From Aliagarivorans taiwanensis DSM 22990 (GTDB lineage Bacteria > Pseudomonadota > Gammaproteobacteria > Enterobacterales > Celerinatantimonadaceae): DNA of 64,000 nucleotides. Position numbers and translations under genes: made by a program. The stretch spans positions 113,276 through 177,275 of the forward strand of contig NZ_AUBZ01000004.1 of the NCBI RefSeq assembly GCF_000429505.1, read 5' to 3'. This document shows, piece after piece, positions 1 through 9,850 of this stretch. The notes beneath the pieces were generated by a model. It did no database searches. It had not been told where the DNA came from and saw nothing but the letters and a program-made list of their open reading frames with translations. Each line of letters begins with the position of its first letter. Position 1 is the stretch's first letter.

Positions 1-52
1 AGCTCTCCATCAGCGCTACTTAGAGCTGGCAAAAGCCCATGACAGAATTTGA
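1..52 (+). CDS. coaE: Dephospho-CoA kinase CoaE, C-terminal end only
   Basis: The frame starting at base 2 reads ALHQRYLELAKAHDRI and stops at 50-52. This resembles the C-terminal end of CoaE, which phosphorylates dephospho-CoA in the last step of coenzyme A synthesis. The identification rests on this short tail and on gene order, because coaE-zapD-yacG is the conserved order in many gammaproteobacteria. The rest of the gene lies before the window. A 58-base gap separates it from the zapD start. Confidence 0.65.
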   Translation, partial: ALHQRYLELAKAHDRI

Positions 53-110
53 CTCAGTCGTTACACTACTTCACATTAACGCTTAGAAGTTGAGCAAAGA
101 CTTGGGGCCT

Positions 111-854
111 ATGGGTACGCTGACATACGAACATCCACTGAACGAAAAAACCCGCAACTACTTACGGTTGGAGCACCTGTTCAACAGCCTGTTAAAGGCC
201 AGCTCGTTGCAGGACGATATGCACCAGCAGGTGTTTTTCAAGGTATTGTTCGATCTCGCCGAGGTACTCGAGCGCTGTGATTGGCGCAGCGATCTGCTGA
301 AAGACTTCACCAAGTATGGCCAACAACTTCAGCGCTGGGCAGAACAGCCCGGCGTCGACACCAGCAAGATCGAGCAGCTTCAGGCCGAGCTCACCGCGCT
401 AAGCCAGCAGATCCATAAGATTGCTCGTATCAATGATCACCTCAAAGAAGATCGCCTGCTCAACAGCGTGCGTCAACGCATCAACCTCCCCGGTGGCCAC
501 TGTGATTTTGACCTGCCGCAGCTGCATTGGTGGCTAAGCCAACCTCAGCAAACCTTTATGAGCTCGGTTGAGGGCTGGATTGCTCCCTATCAGCCGCTGT
601 TACAGGCGATTAACCAGATCATGCTGATTATTCGCCAACAGAGCCACAGTAGCGATGTTATTGCCGCAGGCGGATTCTACCAAGGGGTGGCAGAAAACTG
701 CTGCCTGTTGCGTATCGAAGTGCCCGATGAAGTAGCGGCCTACCCAACCGTGAGTGGTCACAAACACCGCTTCGCGATAAAATTCCTGCCCACCAATCAC
801 CAAGAGCCAGGCGATATTCCTTGCCGACTCTACTGCTGCAAGATAAGTGAATGA
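111..854 (+). CDS. zapD: Cell division protein ZapD
   Basis: ZapD binds the C-terminal tail of FtsZ and bundles FtsZ filaments at the division site in the cytoplasm. The N-terminus ([20 protein letters not shown]) matches the conserved FEHPLNE-type opening of the family. Starting at ATG 111 gives 247 residues, the length of the E. coli protein. An in-frame TTG at 90 would add seven residues and is less likely. The ORF overlaps yacG by four bases (ATGA), which suggests translational coupling in a coaE-zapD-yacG operon. Its target ftsZ lies about 7 kb downstream on the other strand. Confidence 0.93.
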   Translation: MGTLTYEHPLNEKTRNYLRLEHLFNSLLKASSLQDDMHQQVFFKVLFDLAEVLERCDWRSDLLKDFTKYGQQLQRWAEQPGVDTSKIEQLQAELTALSQQIHKIARINDHLKEDRLLNSVRQRINLPGGHCDFDLPQLHWWLSQPQQTFMSSVEGWIAPYQPLLQAINQIMLIIRQQSHSSDVIAAGGFYQGVAENCCLLRIEVPDEVAAYPTVSGHKHRFAIKFLPTNHQEPGDIPCRLYCCKISE

Positions 855-1042
855 GTAAGACCGTAGTAAATTGCCCGACCTGCAACGCTGAAGTTGTCTG
901 GGAGCCACAGAGCCAGTTCCGCCCTTTCTGTAGCGAGCGCTGCAAGCTGATCGATTTGGGCGAATGGGCCAACGAAGAGAAACATATCCCCGGCCAGCCG
1001 ATTCAAGAAGACGAAGACAAGCCCGATAGCTGGGAGTTCTAA
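851..1042 (+). CDS. yacG: DNA gyrase inhibitor / zinc-binding protein YacG
   Basis: This 63-residue protein has a zinc site made of CPTC near residues 8-11 and CSERC near 27-31, then an acidic tail ([11 protein letters not shown]). These features define the YacG family. In E. coli YacG binds GyrB and blocks gyrase from binding DNA. The start codon overlaps the zapD stop, so the two are probably translated together. Only about 40 bases separate its stop from the converging mutT stop, and I see no clear terminator there. Confidence 0.93.
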   Translation: MSKTVVNCPTCNAEVVWEPQSQFRPFCSERCKLIDLGEWANEEKHIPGQPIQEDEDKPDSWEF

Positions 1043-1084
1043 GCTTTTACAAGCAGACGGCTAATCTTCTGTATCGAACCAGTG

Positions 1085-1480
1085 TTATAGAGCCTCTTGT
1101 AACAACTCAACAATTGGCTGATTCGCTTCGGGGAACGCCAGCGTTAGTAACTCAGCCTTTGCCACCCAACGCAGAGGCTGCCCTTCTCGCCCCTCAGGCT
1201 TGCCAGTAAACGCCGGGATGATATAGACCTGCAGGCATACTTGCTTGTCGCCATAGTCATGGGAGATATCGATTAGATGGCTAGCCTGCCCAACGTCAAT
1301 ATCGATGCCCAGCTCTTCATGTAGCTCGCGCTGCATCGCCTCTAGCACCGTCTCTTTAGGCTCAATCTTGCCACCAGGAAACTCCCATAGGCCCCCTTGA
1401 TGCTGTGAGGCATGGCGTTTACTCAACAGTATCTGTTGTTGCTGAACGATCACGCCAACGGCAACATTCACAGTTTTCAT
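1085..1480 (-). CDS. mutT: 8-oxo-dGTP diphosphatase MutT (Nudix hydrolase)
   Basis: MutT hydrolyses 8-oxo-dGTP to the monophosphate and so prevents A:T to C:G transversions. The Nudix box is intact at about residues 36-58, beginning GGKIEPKE and containing the catalytic REL-EE-G residues (RELHEELGI). The protein is 131 residues, normal for MutT. An AAGGATAAGAG ribosome binding site precedes ATG 1480. In E. coli mutT directly follows secA. Here an acetyltransferase gene and a terminator lie between them, so mutT is likely transcribed with the acetyltransferase. Confidence 0.93.
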   Translation of the reverse strand: MKTVNVAVGVIVQQQQILLSKRHASQHQGGLWEFPGGKIEPKETVLEAMQRELHEELGIDIDVGQASHLIDISHDYGDKQVCLQVYIIPAFTGKPEGREGQPLRWVAKAELLTLAFPEANQPIVELLQEAL

Positions 1481-1523
1481 CTCTTATCCTTGTATTTACG
1501 CTCTAGCGTTCGCCACCGACAGG

Positions 1524-2036
1524 CTAATAAACACATCCGTTAAACTCAATGGTTTCAGTGCTTAGAGAGAAACTACCTGAGTACAGCTTAACCATGCCGC
1601 CGCGATAGACAAACTGTTGCGGCGCGCCCGATGCCTTATCAAAGAAACGGATCGGAATCTCTAGCGCCTCAAAACCACTGGAGCGATAGATAGCCGGTTG
1701 ATAGGCAAACAGGAATGCACTGTCTGCACCCGCTGCGCATAGCTGCTGCTCTAGCGCATCCATCAGTTTTTTGCTGTAGCCCCACCCTCGCTGTGCTGGC
1801 GCAACCGCAACGGAGCCGATAATGCCTGCGCTAAACACACTATCACCCTGTTGCATCTCCCGCAGATAAGCCAGGCCGAAGCCGATTAGCTGCGCTTGTT
1901 CTCGCAATACCGCTGCGCAAAGCAGCTCAGAATTGATATCAAGGGCTAAGGGCTCACCAAAGGTTTGCTGCAAAAACGCCTCTACACTGGGCGCAATCTC
2001 GCTCAGTGCTTCAGCATCTAGTACCTGTATTTCCAT
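1524..2036 (-). CDS. GNAT family N-acetyltransferase
   Basis: The protein has 170 residues from ATG 2036, which is preceded by a good AAGGAG. An upstream in-frame start at 2096 would read through the secA terminator and is unlikely. The GNAT acetyl-CoA-binding motif A is visible (IGSVAVAPAQRGWGYSKKLM, about residues 72-91), followed by the YRSSGFEAL segment typical of motif B. The substrate cannot be told from sequence. The gene sits between the secA terminator and mutT, reads in the same direction, and may form a two-gene unit with mutT. Confidence 0.85.
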   Translation of the reverse strand: MEIQVLDAEALSEIAPSVEAFLQQTFGEPLALDINSELLCAAVLREQAQLIGFGLAYLREMQQGDSVFSAGIIGSVAVAPAQRGWGYSKKLMDALEQQLCAAGADSAFLFAYQPAIYRSSGFEALEIPIRFFDKASGAPQQFVYRGGMVKLYSGSFSLSTETIEFNGCVY

Positions 2037-2094
2037 AGCTGACTCCTTGTTACTGCCCCCTCTTGGGCGCCAAACACGACCTGCGACAACGATC

Positions 2095-2118
2095 AAAAAA
2101 GGGGAGCAAACGCTCCCC
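2095..2118 (-). terminator. Rho-independent terminator downstream of secA
   Basis: A perfect 7-bp stem GGGGAGC/GCTCCCC with a 4-base loop lies at 2101-2118. On the minus strand it is followed by a run of six T (2100-2095). It is 23 bases past the secA stop and overlaps the spurious upstream extension of the acetyltransferase frame. Confidence 0.85.
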
Positions 2119-2140
2119 CTTCAAATCATCAAGCGGCAGC

Positions 2141-4873
2141 TTAACTCAGCTTGCCATGACAATTTTTGTATTTCTTGCCAGAGCCACATGGGCATGGGTC
2201 GTTACGGCCCACTTTTGCACCTTCGCGCTGGAACGGCTGTGCCGCTGCTGGCGCTTGCTCGTCACCTTCTCCAGCCATGGCTTGCGCCTGCTGGTGTTGC
2301 TGCTGGCGCATCGCTGCTACGCGACGTTCCGCTTCCTGGCGCTTGGCTTCCATAGCGGCCACTTCTTCTTGTGACTGCACCTGAACCCGGCTCAGGATGC
2401 TGATGACATCGCTCTTAAGCGCTTCCAGCATTTCGGTGAACAGCTCAAACGACTCGCGCTTGTACTCTTGCTTCGGATTTTTCTGAGCGTAACCACGCAG
2501 GTGAATGCCCTGACGTAGATGATCCATCGCCGCCAAGTGCTCTTTCCACAGCTGGTCAAGGGTCTGCAACATCGCTGACTTCTCGAACTGGCGGATCGCC
2601 TTCTCGCCCACGATTTCTGATTTACGCTGGTACTCGGCAACAGCAGACTCAAGGATCTTATCGCGCAGCTTCTCTTCGTAGAGCTTGTCGTCTTCTTCCA
2701 ACCATTTCTGGATCGGTAGCTCCAAGCCGAAATCGCTCTTCAGGCGAGTTTCCAGTCCAGGCACATCCCACATCTCTTCCAGAGACTGAGGCGGAATGTA
2801 GCCGTCGATAACATCGTTGTACACATCGCCACGAATACGATCGATGGTCTCAGAGATATCGTCACTGTCCATTAGCTCGTTACGTTGCTCATAGACCACC
2901 TTACGCTGGTCGTTAGCCACATCATCAAACTCAAGCAGCGACTTACGAATATCGAAGTTACGGCCTTCAACCTTACGCTGAGCGTTCTCAATGGCGCGCG
3001 TTACCCATACGTGTTCGATGGCATCGCCACGCTCCATGCCCAGCTTCTTCATCATGCCGCTTACGCGGTCAGAGGCAAAGATGCGCATCAGGCTGTCTTC
3101 CATCGACAGGTAGAAGCGTGAAGAGCCCGCATCACCCTGACGACCAGCACGACCACGTAGCTGGTTATCGATACGGCGTGACTCGTGACGCTCAGTACCG
3201 ATGATGTGCAGACCGCCGTTGGCAAGCACCGCGTCGTGGCGCACTTGCCACTTCTGCTTGATGTCCGCAATCTGATGCTCGCTTGGGTTGTCTAGCGCAT
3301 CCAGCTCAGCCTGCAGGCTACCGCCCAGTACAATATCGGTACCACGCCCCGCCATGTTGGTAGCGATGGTTACCGCACCCGGCAGACCCGCTTCAGCAAC
3401 GATGGTTGCTTCTTTCTCGTGGAACTTGGCGTTAAGTACTTGGTGCTTGATCTTCTGTTTCTTCAGAATGCTTGAGATAAGCTCTGAGTTTTCAATCGAT
3501 ACCGTACCCACCAATACCGGGCGACCCGCCGCAACACACTCGTTGATGTCCGCGATAATCGCTTCGTATTTCTCTTCGGCGGTCAGGTAGACCAAGTCAC
3601 CACGGTCATCACGCACCATCGGTTTGTTGGTTGGTACCACCACGGTGTTCAAACCGTAGATGCTTTGGAATTCGAAGGCTTCGGTATCAGCAGTACCGGT
3701 CATACCGGCTAGCTTCTGGTACAAACGGAAGTAGTTCTGGAAGGTGATCGATGCCAGCGTTTGGTTCTCGTTCTGGATCTTCACGCCTTCTTTGGCTTCA
3801 ACGGCCTGGTGCAGGCCTTCCGACCAACGACGCCCCGGCATAGTACGGCCGGTGTGCTCGTCAACGATCACGATCTCGCCCTCAGGGCTTACAATGTAAT
3901 CAACGTCTTTCTCGAATAGGGTGTGGGCACGTAGCGCCGCATTCACATGGTGCAACAGGCTAATGTTCGCCGCGTTGTACAGCGAATCGTCCTGCTCCAG
4001 CATACCGCGCTGCTTGAGGGTATCTTCTACAAACACCTGGCCATTTTCAGTCAGGTGAACCTGCTTGTTCTTCTCATCGACTGTGTAGTGACCATCACCG
4101 ATCTTTTCTTCGCTATCTTCCTCTTCTTGGCGGACCAACAGTGGGATAACGTCGTTGATCTTGCGGTACAGCTCCGAGCTGTCTTCCGCAGGGCCAGAGA
4201 TAATCAGCGGGGTACGTGCTTCGTCGATCAGGATCGAGTCCACTTCATCGACTACCGCATAGTTAAGCGGACGCTGCACACGCTGCTCTGGCACAAAGGC
4301 CATGTTGTCGCGCAGGTAATCGAAGCCAAATTCGTTGTTGGTACCGTAGGTGATGTCGGCAGCGTAGGCTTCTTTCTTAGCCTCGTGGTCCATACCGGCC
4401 ACGTTCACCGAAACGGTCATGCCCAGGTATTCGAACAATGGGCGATTCCACTCGGCGTCACGACGGGCCAGGTAGTCGTTCACGGTAATCACGTGAACGC
4501 CTTCGCCACTTAGTGCATTCAGATAGGCTGGCAGGGTTGCGGTCAGGGTTTTACCCTCACCGGTGCGCATCTCAGCGATTTGGTGCTCGTTAAGCACCAT
4601 ACCGCCCACCAGCTGCACGTCGAAGTGACGCATGCCGAACACGCGTTTAGAAGCTTCACGTACCGTGGCAAACGCTTCTGGAATCAAGGCATCCAGATTT
4701 TCGCCTTTCTCCAGGCGGTCACGGAACTCTTGAGTCTTGGCTTTTAGCTCTTCGGCAGATAGCTTTTCAAAGTCCGGCTCAAGCTGGTTGATCAGCTTGA
4801 CCACTTTGCGCAACTTCTTGATCGTACGATCGTTGCGTGTACCGATTACTTTGGTTACTAATTTACTAATCAT
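2141..4873 (-). CDS. secA: Preprotein translocase ATPase SecA
   Basis: SecA is the motor ATPase that pushes unfolded preproteins through SecYEG. It has 910 residues, close to the family norm of about 900. Visible elements are Walker A (MRTGEGKT, about 101-108), the DEVD box inside [18 protein letters not shown] (about 207), the GTDIVLGG and GRAGRQGD helicase motifs in the second nucleotide fold, and a C-terminal zinc finger ([16 protein letters not shown]) that binds SecB and phospholipid. A Q/A-rich linker precedes the finger. No secM-like arrest gene is seen upstream. The M23 peptidase gene occupies that place. Confidence 0.98.
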   Translation of the reverse strand: MISKLVTKVIGTRNDRTIKKLRKVVKLINQLEPDFEKLSAEELKAKTQEFRDRLEKGENLDALIPEAFATVREASKRVFGMRHFDVQLVGGMVLNEHQIAEMRTGEGKTLTATLPAYLNALSGEGVHVITVNDYLARRDAEWNRPLFEYLGMTVSVNVAGMDHEAKKEAYAADITYGTNNEFGFDYLRDNMAFVPEQRVQRPLNYAVVDEVDSILIDEARTPLIISGPAEDSSELYRKINDVIPLLVRQEEEDSEEKIGDGHYTVDEKNKQVHLTENGQVFVEDTLKQRGMLEQDDSLYNAANISLLHHVNAALRAHTLFEKDVDYIVSPEGEIVIVDEHTGRTMPGRRWSEGLHQAVEAKEGVKIQNENQTLASITFQNYFRLYQKLAGMTGTADTEAFEFQSIYGLNTVVVPTNKPMVRDDRGDLVYLTAEEKYEAIIADINECVAAGRPVLVGTVSIENSELISSILKKQKIKHQVLNAKFHEKEATIVAEAGLPGAVTIATNMAGRGTDIVLGGSLQAELDALDNPSEHQIADIKQKWQVRHDAVLANGGLHIIGTERHESRRIDNQLRGRAGRQGDAGSSRFYLSMEDSLMRIFASDRVSGMMKKLGMERGDAIEHVWVTRAIENAQRKVEGRNFDIRKSLLEFDDVANDQRKVVYEQRNELMDSDDISETIDRIRGDVYNDVIDGYIPPQSLEEMWDVPGLETRLKSDFGLELPIQKWLEEDDKLYEEKLRDKILESAVAEYQRKSEIVGEKAIRQFEKSAMLQTLDQLWKEHLAAMDHLRQGIHLRGYAQKNPKQEYKRESFELFTEMLEALKSDVISILSRVQVQSQEEVAAMEAKRQEAERRVAAMRQQQHQQAQAMAGEGDEQAPAAAQPFQREGAKVGRNDPCPCGSGKKYKNCHGKLS

Positions 4874-4906
4874 GTTGTTACTTTCTAGTTCTCGAATTCC
4901 AAGTCG

Positions 4907-5869
4907 CTATCCGCGAGCCTTACGATAAATATATTTGCTCGGATTCAGCGGACGTCCATGACGCAATACTTCAAAATGCACGTGTGGGCCTGTGGAGCGC
5001 CCAGTGCTTCCCATTAATGCAACTTCCTGCCCTTTGGCAACCGTGTCGCCAGCAGCAACCAGTACATCGCTGGCGTGGGCATAGCGCGTCACCATCCCAT
5101 CGCCGTGTTCAATCTCTACCAACTTGCCGTAGCCGAAATGATCGCCGGCCCGCACTACCACACCAGCGCCAACTGCGTAGATGGGGGTACCTTCGGCCCC
5201 TGCAATGTCCACCCCGCGGTGAAACGACTGCCTCCCAGTGAAGGGGTCGATACGCGAGCCAAAGCGCGAAGACAGCCACACGCCTTCACCGTAGGAGGGC
5301 CATCCAGACAAATAACTATCACTTTGCAGATGGTGGCGCTGTTGCCAAGATTCAAGCACCCCCAGTTGTTTTTTGCTTTGATTGAGATCTAGTTCAATCC
5401 CCGCCAAGCCTTGGTAGATACTATTTAACTCAGGAAACTGTTGGCGATAGTCCAGCATCGGGCCACCTTGTGCCATCGAGGAGTCGGGTAGTTCAGGCTC
5501 GAAGCTGAGGTCTGAGTAAGACTCAAGGCGCTGATTCAACGCCTCTGCTAGCTCTTCATCATCGGCTAAACGCGCCCCGGCCTGTTTTAGCTTGCTGACT
5601 TCGGCGCGCAATATACCGACTTGAGATGACAGTAGTTTGACTTGCTCGGGCTGAATCTCTGCTTGCTGCAATACCTGTTGTCGAAGAGTCTGCAGCTCCA
5701 GCTGGTAGGCGTGATTTTGCGAGGATAGCTGGCGGTACTGCGCACTACCCCAGTAGATGGCGGCACCGGCAAGCAGGCACAACAGTGCCGTCAGCCAAAC
5801 AATGCTGAAGGGATGCAAGCGTAGCGTTTTGGTCTGGCCCTTATGGGCGTATACTAAACGGAGTTTCAT
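4907..5869 (-). CDS. M23 (LytM-type) murein peptidase or activator, membrane anchored
   Basis: One transmembrane helix (about residues 22-42, LTALLCLLAGAAIYWG) is followed by a coiled-coil region (about 50-110) and a C-terminal M23 domain (about 200-315). The zinc ligands are present as HRGVDIAG (HxxxD) and HVHFEV (HxH), so it should be an active endopeptidase, unlike the degenerate EnvC/NlpD activators. ATG 5869 was chosen, although a TTG six bases upstream is also possible. Membrane M23 proteins sit next to secA in several Shewanella- and Vibrio-like genomes. Its start lies only 17 bases from that of the diverging dciA-like gene. The exact cell wall role is unknown. Confidence 0.9.
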   Translation of the reverse strand: MKLRLVYAHKGQTKTLRLHPFSIVWLTALLCLLAGAAIYWGSAQYRQLSSQNHAYQLELQTLRQQVLQQAEIQPEQVKLLSSQVGILRAEVSKLKQAGARLADDEELAEALNQRLESYSDLSFEPELPDSSMAQGGPMLDYRQQFPELNSIYQGLAGIELDLNQSKKQLGVLESWQQRHHLQSDSYLSGWPSYGEGVWLSSRFGSRIDPFTGRQSFHRGVDIAGAEGTPIYAVGAGVVVRAGDHFGYGKLVEIEHGDGMVTRYAHASDVLVAAGDTVAKGQEVALMGSTGRSTGPHVHFEVLRHGRPLNPSKYIYRKARG

Positions 5870-5886
5870 CGCCAATATGCGTTACT

Positions 5887-6342
5887 ATGTCTAAACGTCA
5901 GCACCAACCACTCGAGCTTTCGAAATTACTGCATCAGAAGCAGTTTTCTCACTTAGAAGCTCAAATTAATAACAAACAGCAGTTTCAACAGGCCGCTGGC
6001 GCGGTACTGACTGAATTTCACTTAGATAACTGCAGAGCCAGTTATGCCCGTCAGGGGGTGATATTAATTGAAGCACCAAGCGCTGCATGGCAAAACCGCC
6101 TGAAACAGCTGCGTTTTGACCTCTTGAGCCGCTTTCGTCAAGCCTTGCCCGGCGTGGTTAGCCTAGACATTAAAATTAATCCAAAGCTGAACAGCATTAA
6201 ACCAGAAGCAGCGCCAAAAAGCACGGCGAAACAGCAATTAAGCCCGACGGCGGCGAAGCACATCACAGAAGTATCAGAGCGTGTAGGCGGGGAGTTAGCT
6301 GAAAAGCTTAAGAAATTGGCGGCGCTGGCGGGAGAGAAGTAG
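5887..6342 (+). CDS. dciA: DciA-like DUF721 protein (probable helicase loader)
   Basis: This 151-residue protein belongs to the DUF721/DciA family, with the conserved KH-like N-terminal core (FHLDNCRASYARQGVILIEA and NRLKQLRFDLLSRF) and a low-complexity charged C-terminal tail. DciA loads the replicative helicase DnaB in most bacteria that lack phage-derived DnaC, so its presence argues against Enterobacterales. It is the only plus-strand gene between yacG and lpoA. No strong ribosome binding site precedes ATG 5887, so the start is taken from the ORF and family length. It converges on lpxC across 27 bases. Confidence 0.82.
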   Translation: MSKRQHQPLELSKLLHQKQFSHLEAQINNKQQFQQAAGAVLTEFHLDNCRASYARQGVILIEAPSAAWQNRLKQLRFDLLSRFRQALPGVVSLDIKINPKLNSIKPEAAPKSTAKQQLSPTAAKHITEVSERVGGELAEKLKKLAALAGEK

Positions 6343-6369
6343 CCAGCACCGCAAACTAAGGTTGATGCG

Positions 6370-7287
6370 TTAGAACGAGTAGGCAGTTTGTTGAACCGCA
6401 ACAGGCGCATCTGCCTGCTCTTCGAAGGTGACCAGTTCCCACGCTTCTTGGTTAGCCATCATCTCTCTAACCAGAGCGTTGTTTAGGGCGTGGCCCGATT
6501 TAAAGGCGCGGAGATGGCCTAGAATCGGATAGCCCGCCAGATACAAATCACCCACGGCGTCTAGCAGCTTGTGTTTAACGAACTCGTCGTCGTAACGCAA
6601 ACCGTCTTCGTTAAGGATCCGGTACTCATCCAGAACAATGGCGTTGTCCAAACCGCCACCCAAGCACAGATTACGCGACTGCAAAAACTCAATGTCACGC
6701 ATAAAGCCAAAGGTACGCGCCCGCGAGAGTTCCTTCACAAACTGACCAGCATTAATCTGCATGCTCAGCTGTTGGTTCCGACCTTTCATGGCCGGGTGGT
6801 CGAAATCAATCGCGAAGTCAGCGGTGAAGCCTTCGTTGCTTGGTAGCAACTCAGCCCACTTATCATCAGCTTCAACTCGGATAGGCTGTTTAATGCGGAT
6901 GAACTTCTTAGCCGCATTTTGCTCTTCGACACCCGCTGTTTGCAGCAGATACACGAAGGGACTGGCGCTTCCATCCATAATCGGCAGCTCAGGGGCATCC
7001 ACATCCACGATCAGGTTGTCGATACCAAAGGCAGCGATCGCCGCCATAAAGTGCTCTACGGTAGAAACTTTTTCACCATTGTCATCAATCAAGCAAGTAC
7101 ACAGGGTGGTTTCACGCACCAACTCTGCGCTTGCCGGAATGGTCACGGCAGGCTCGAGATCAACTCGATTAAACAGCACACCAGTATTCGCTGGTGCAGG
7201 ACGCAAGGTAATAGTGACCTTGTTTCCTGAATGCAAACCTACGCCTGTCGCTTCAACCGACTTCGCTAGTGTTCGCTGTTTGATCAT
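6370..7287 (-). CDS. lpxC: UDP-3-O-acyl-N-acetylglucosamine deacetylase LpxC
   Basis: LpxC performs the committed step of lipid A synthesis, a zinc-dependent deacetylation. The 305-residue length equals that of E. coli LpxC. The zinc ligands are visible in STVEHFMAA (His near 79) and in [14 protein letters not shown] (His and Asp near 238-242). The gene lies at the downstream end of the dcw cluster after ftsZ, its usual place in gammaproteobacteria, with a 110-base gap that holds a candidate promoter. Confidence 0.97.
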   Translation of the reverse strand: MIKQRTLAKSVEATGVGLHSGNKVTITLRPAPANTGVLFNRVDLEPAVTIPASAELVRETTLCTCLIDDNGEKVSTVEHFMAAIAAFGIDNLIVDVDAPELPIMDGSASPFVYLLQTAGVEEQNAAKKFIRIKQPIRVEADDKWAELLPSNEGFTADFAIDFDHPAMKGRNQQLSMQINAGQFVKELSRARTFGFMRDIEFLQSRNLCLGGGLDNAIVLDEYRILNEDGLRYDDEFVKHKLLDAVGDLYLAGYPILGHLRAFKSGHALNNALVREMMANQEAWELVTFEEQADAPVAVQQTAYSF

Positions 7288-7334
7288 AGATTTAACTCCT
7301 GCGTTACGACCAAAGAATCTCTAAATGGTCGGAC

Positions 7335-7362
7335 ATCTTAACACAAAATATGTGTTGGTCAC
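7335..7362 (-). promoter_or_regulatory. Candidate sigma-70 promoter for lpxC
   Basis: On the minus strand GTGACC (7362-7357) and TAAGAT (7340-7335) are separated by 16 bases, with 4 of 6 consensus matches in each box. The spacer holds an AACACA/TGTGTT inverted repeat. It lies about 50 bases before the lpxC start. E. coli lpxC also has its own promoter. The assignment is by eye only. Confidence 0.35.
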
Positions 7363-7397
7363 ACATTTTGACTACATTTTAATCGCAAGCTGATATT

Positions 7398-8555
7398 TTA
7401 ATCTGCTTGGCGGCGCAAAAATGCCGGGATATCCAGGTACGCGCCCTCATTTCCAGTGTTACGCGTCTCACCGTTACCCACTGCGACTTTCTGCTCAATC
7501 ACTGGCGCTTCATCGCTGGCAGTTTCTGGCTGAACGGTCGGTGCGTTAACCGCTTGTTGCTGAGGCTTAACAATAGTCATCTCAGGACGACGCTCGGTGC
7601 CAATACCGGTAGCAACAACAGTCACACGCAGCTCATCGCTCATTTCTGGGTCAAGTACTGCACCCACAACTACTGTAGCGTTCTCAGAGGCAAAAGCTTT
7701 AACGGCATTACCCACAGTTTCGAATTCTTCGATACCCATATCGAAGCCAGCGGTGATGTTTACCAAGATGCCGCGTGCACCTGCCAAATCGACATCTTCT
7801 AGCAGCGGGCTAGAAATCGCCATGTCGGCAGCTTGCTCTGCACGGTCTTCACCGCTTGCAATACCTGTGCCCATCATCGCAGTGCCCATCTCACGCATCA
7901 CGGTGCGAACGTCTGCAAAGTCAACGTTGATCAGACCAGAGCGAGTAATCAGCTCTGCAATACCCTGTACTGCGCCCAGCAATACATTGTTGGCTTCTTT
8001 GAAGGCATCCAGCAGTGACACGCCACGGCCCAACACCTTAAGCAGCTTGTCGTTAGGAATGGTAATCAGTGAGTCCACATGCTTGGCCAGCATCTCGATG
8101 CCTTGGCTGGCATAGCTGGTACGCTTTTTACCTTCAAAGCTAAATGGCTTGGTCACTACCGCAACGGTAAGAATGTCCAGCTCCTTGGCAACTTCTGCCA
8201 CCACAGGTGCCGCACCGGTGCCGGTACCACCGCCCATACCTGCCGCAATAAATACCATATCGGCACCTTGCAGCTGGCTCATGATCGCTTCGCGATCTTC
8301 CAAGGCAGCCTCACGACCCACCTCTGGGTTTGCACCAGCTCCCAAGCCCTTGGTAATGGTGCTACCGATTTGGATGGTGTTGTCAGCACTGGAGTTACGC
8401 AGTGCCTGGGCATCGGTGTTGATGGTAATGAAGTCGACACCTTCGATGGACTGGGCCACCATATGCTCAACCGCGTTACCGCCGCCGCCGCCTACGCCAA
8501 CAACTTTGATTACCGCCTCATCGGTATGATTTTCCGCATCAATAATTTCTAACAT
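7398..8555 (-). CDS. ftsZ: Cell division protein FtsZ
   Basis: FtsZ is the tubulin-like GTPase that forms the cytokinetic ring. The 385-residue protein has the GTP signature GGGTGTG near residues 108-114, an N-terminal VVGVGGGGGNAV phosphate loop and a catalytic T7 loop containing NVDFADVRTVM. The C-terminal peptide (YLDIPAFLRRQAD) is the conserved tail bound by FtsA, ZipA and ZapD. The linker before it is short and variable. It follows ftsA by 38 bases and probably shares its transcript. Confidence 0.98.
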   Translation of the reverse strand: MLEIIDAENHTDEAVIKVVGVGGGGGNAVEHMVAQSIEGVDFITINTDAQALRNSSADNTIQIGSTITKGLGAGANPEVGREAALEDREAIMSQLQGADMVFIAAGMGGGTGTGAAPVVAEVAKELDILTVAVVTKPFSFEGKKRTSYASQGIEMLAKHVDSLITIPNDKLLKVLGRGVSLLDAFKEANNVLLGAVQGIAELITRSGLINVDFADVRTVMREMGTAMMGTGIASGEDRAEQAADMAISSPLLEDVDLAGARGILVNITAGFDMGIEEFETVGNAVKAFASENATVVVGAVLDPEMSDELRVTVVATGIGTERRPEMTIVKPQQQAVNAPTVQPETASDEAPVIEQKVAVGNGETRNTGNEGAYLDIPAFLRRQAD

Positions 8556-8593
8556 GGTTCTCTCTCCGCTTGTTCCGCCGCACTGGCAAAAAC

Positions 8594-9850
8594 TTAAAAC
8601 TCACCTTTAAACCAACTGTGGAGCTGTTTCATCATATTGCTCACCACAGAGATTTGCTTCTGTTCAATAGGTCTAACTTGTTGATTTTCCATACCGTAAT
8701 GCAACAAACCTACGGCGGTGGAATAGGTGGGCGCCTGTACGTATTCGGTGAGACCGCTAACCCGCAATGGAGTTCCCACTCGTACCTGACACTGCAACAC
8801 ACTTTCGGCGCATTCCACGATGCCCTCGATTTGTGCCGCACCACCGGTCAGCACCACACCAGCCCCGAGCTGTAACTTGTCACCCTGAGCGATCAGATCG
8901 TCAGAGACTTCGTCCAGCTTGGACTTAATCATGCTGAATAATTCGCTGTAGCGAGGCTCAATCACCTCCGCTAACGTTTGACGCTGCAAGCAGCGCGCTG
9001 GTCGACCGCCGACGCTGGGTACTTCAATGGTGTCTTCACGACTTACCATCTGGCCTAACGCGCAGCCATAGCGTACTTTGATTGCCTCGGCATCACCCAA
9101 CGGCGTGCCAAACACCGTGGCGATATCCCGGGTTACCGAGTTGCCGGCAAACGGCACCACCGAGGTGTGGCGTAGTGCGCCATCGGTATAAATCGCAATA
9201 TCCATGGTGCCTGAGCCGATATCCACCAGGCACACGCCCAACTCTTTTTCATCTTCGGTCAGCACCGAGTAGCTCGATGCCAACGCCGAGAAGATCAGCT
9301 GGTCAACTTTGAGATCGCAGCGCTCTACGCACTTTACGATGTTCTTCACCATGTCGTTATGACAGGTAATCAAGTGCACCTTGGCTTCCATTCGCACGCC
9401 AGACAGGCCAATCGGGTTCTTGATGCCTTCCTGGTAGTCGATGGAGAACTCCTGCGGCAACACATGCAGGATGCGATGCTCGTCAGGCAGCTTGATCGAC
9501 TTGGCGGTATGGATGGCGTTGTCCACGTCATCCTGCGTCACTTCTTCGTCGCCAATCGGCACCATGCCTTTTTCATTCAGGCAGCGGATATGGTGGCCAC
9601 TCACCCCCAGATAGACCGAGCTGATCTTGCAGTCCGCCATATGCTCGGCTTCGTATAAGGCCTTTTGCACCGTCTTCACCACCGAGTCGAGGTCGTTCAC
9701 CCCACCCTTGTCCATTCCCTGGGCGTCATGACTGCCTACGCCGATAATGTTCATCTCATCGCCGGGTAGTACCTCGCCAATCAATGTGGTGATCTTGGCG
9801 CTGCCAATATCCAGACCAACAATCAGCTTTCTATCCGTTACCTTGGTCAT
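8594..9850 (-). CDS. ftsA: Cell division protein FtsA
   Basis: FtsA is an actin-like ATPase that anchors FtsZ to the membrane and recruits later division proteins. The 418-residue sequence opens with IVGLDIGSAKITTLIGE (phosphate-1 motif), has VDIGSGTMDIAIYTDG (phosphate-2) and VLTGGAAQIEG (adenosine motif), and ends in an amphipathic helix (MMKQLHSWFKGEF) for membrane binding. It overlaps the end of ftsQ by 20 bases, so the two are probably translationally coupled. Confidence 0.97.
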   Translation of the reverse strand: MTKVTDRKLIVGLDIGSAKITTLIGEVLPGDEMNIIGVGSHDAQGMDKGGVNDLDSVVKTVQKALYEAEHMADCKISSVYLGVSGHHIRCLNEKGMVPIGDEEVTQDDVDNAIHTAKSIKLPDEHRILHVLPQEFSIDYQEGIKNPIGLSGVRMEAKVHLITCHNDMVKNIVKCVERCDLKVDQLIFSALASSYSVLTEDEKELGVCLVDIGSGTMDIAIYTDGALRHTSVVPFAGNSVTRDIATVFGTPLGDAEAIKVRYGCALGQMVSREDTIEVPSVGGRPARCLQRQTLAEVIEPRYSELFSMIKSKLDEVSDDLIAQGDKLQLGAGVVLTGGAAQIEGIVECAESVLQCQVRVGTPLRVSGLTEYVQAPTYSTAVGLLHYGMENQQVRPIEQKQISVVSNMMKQLHSWFKGEF

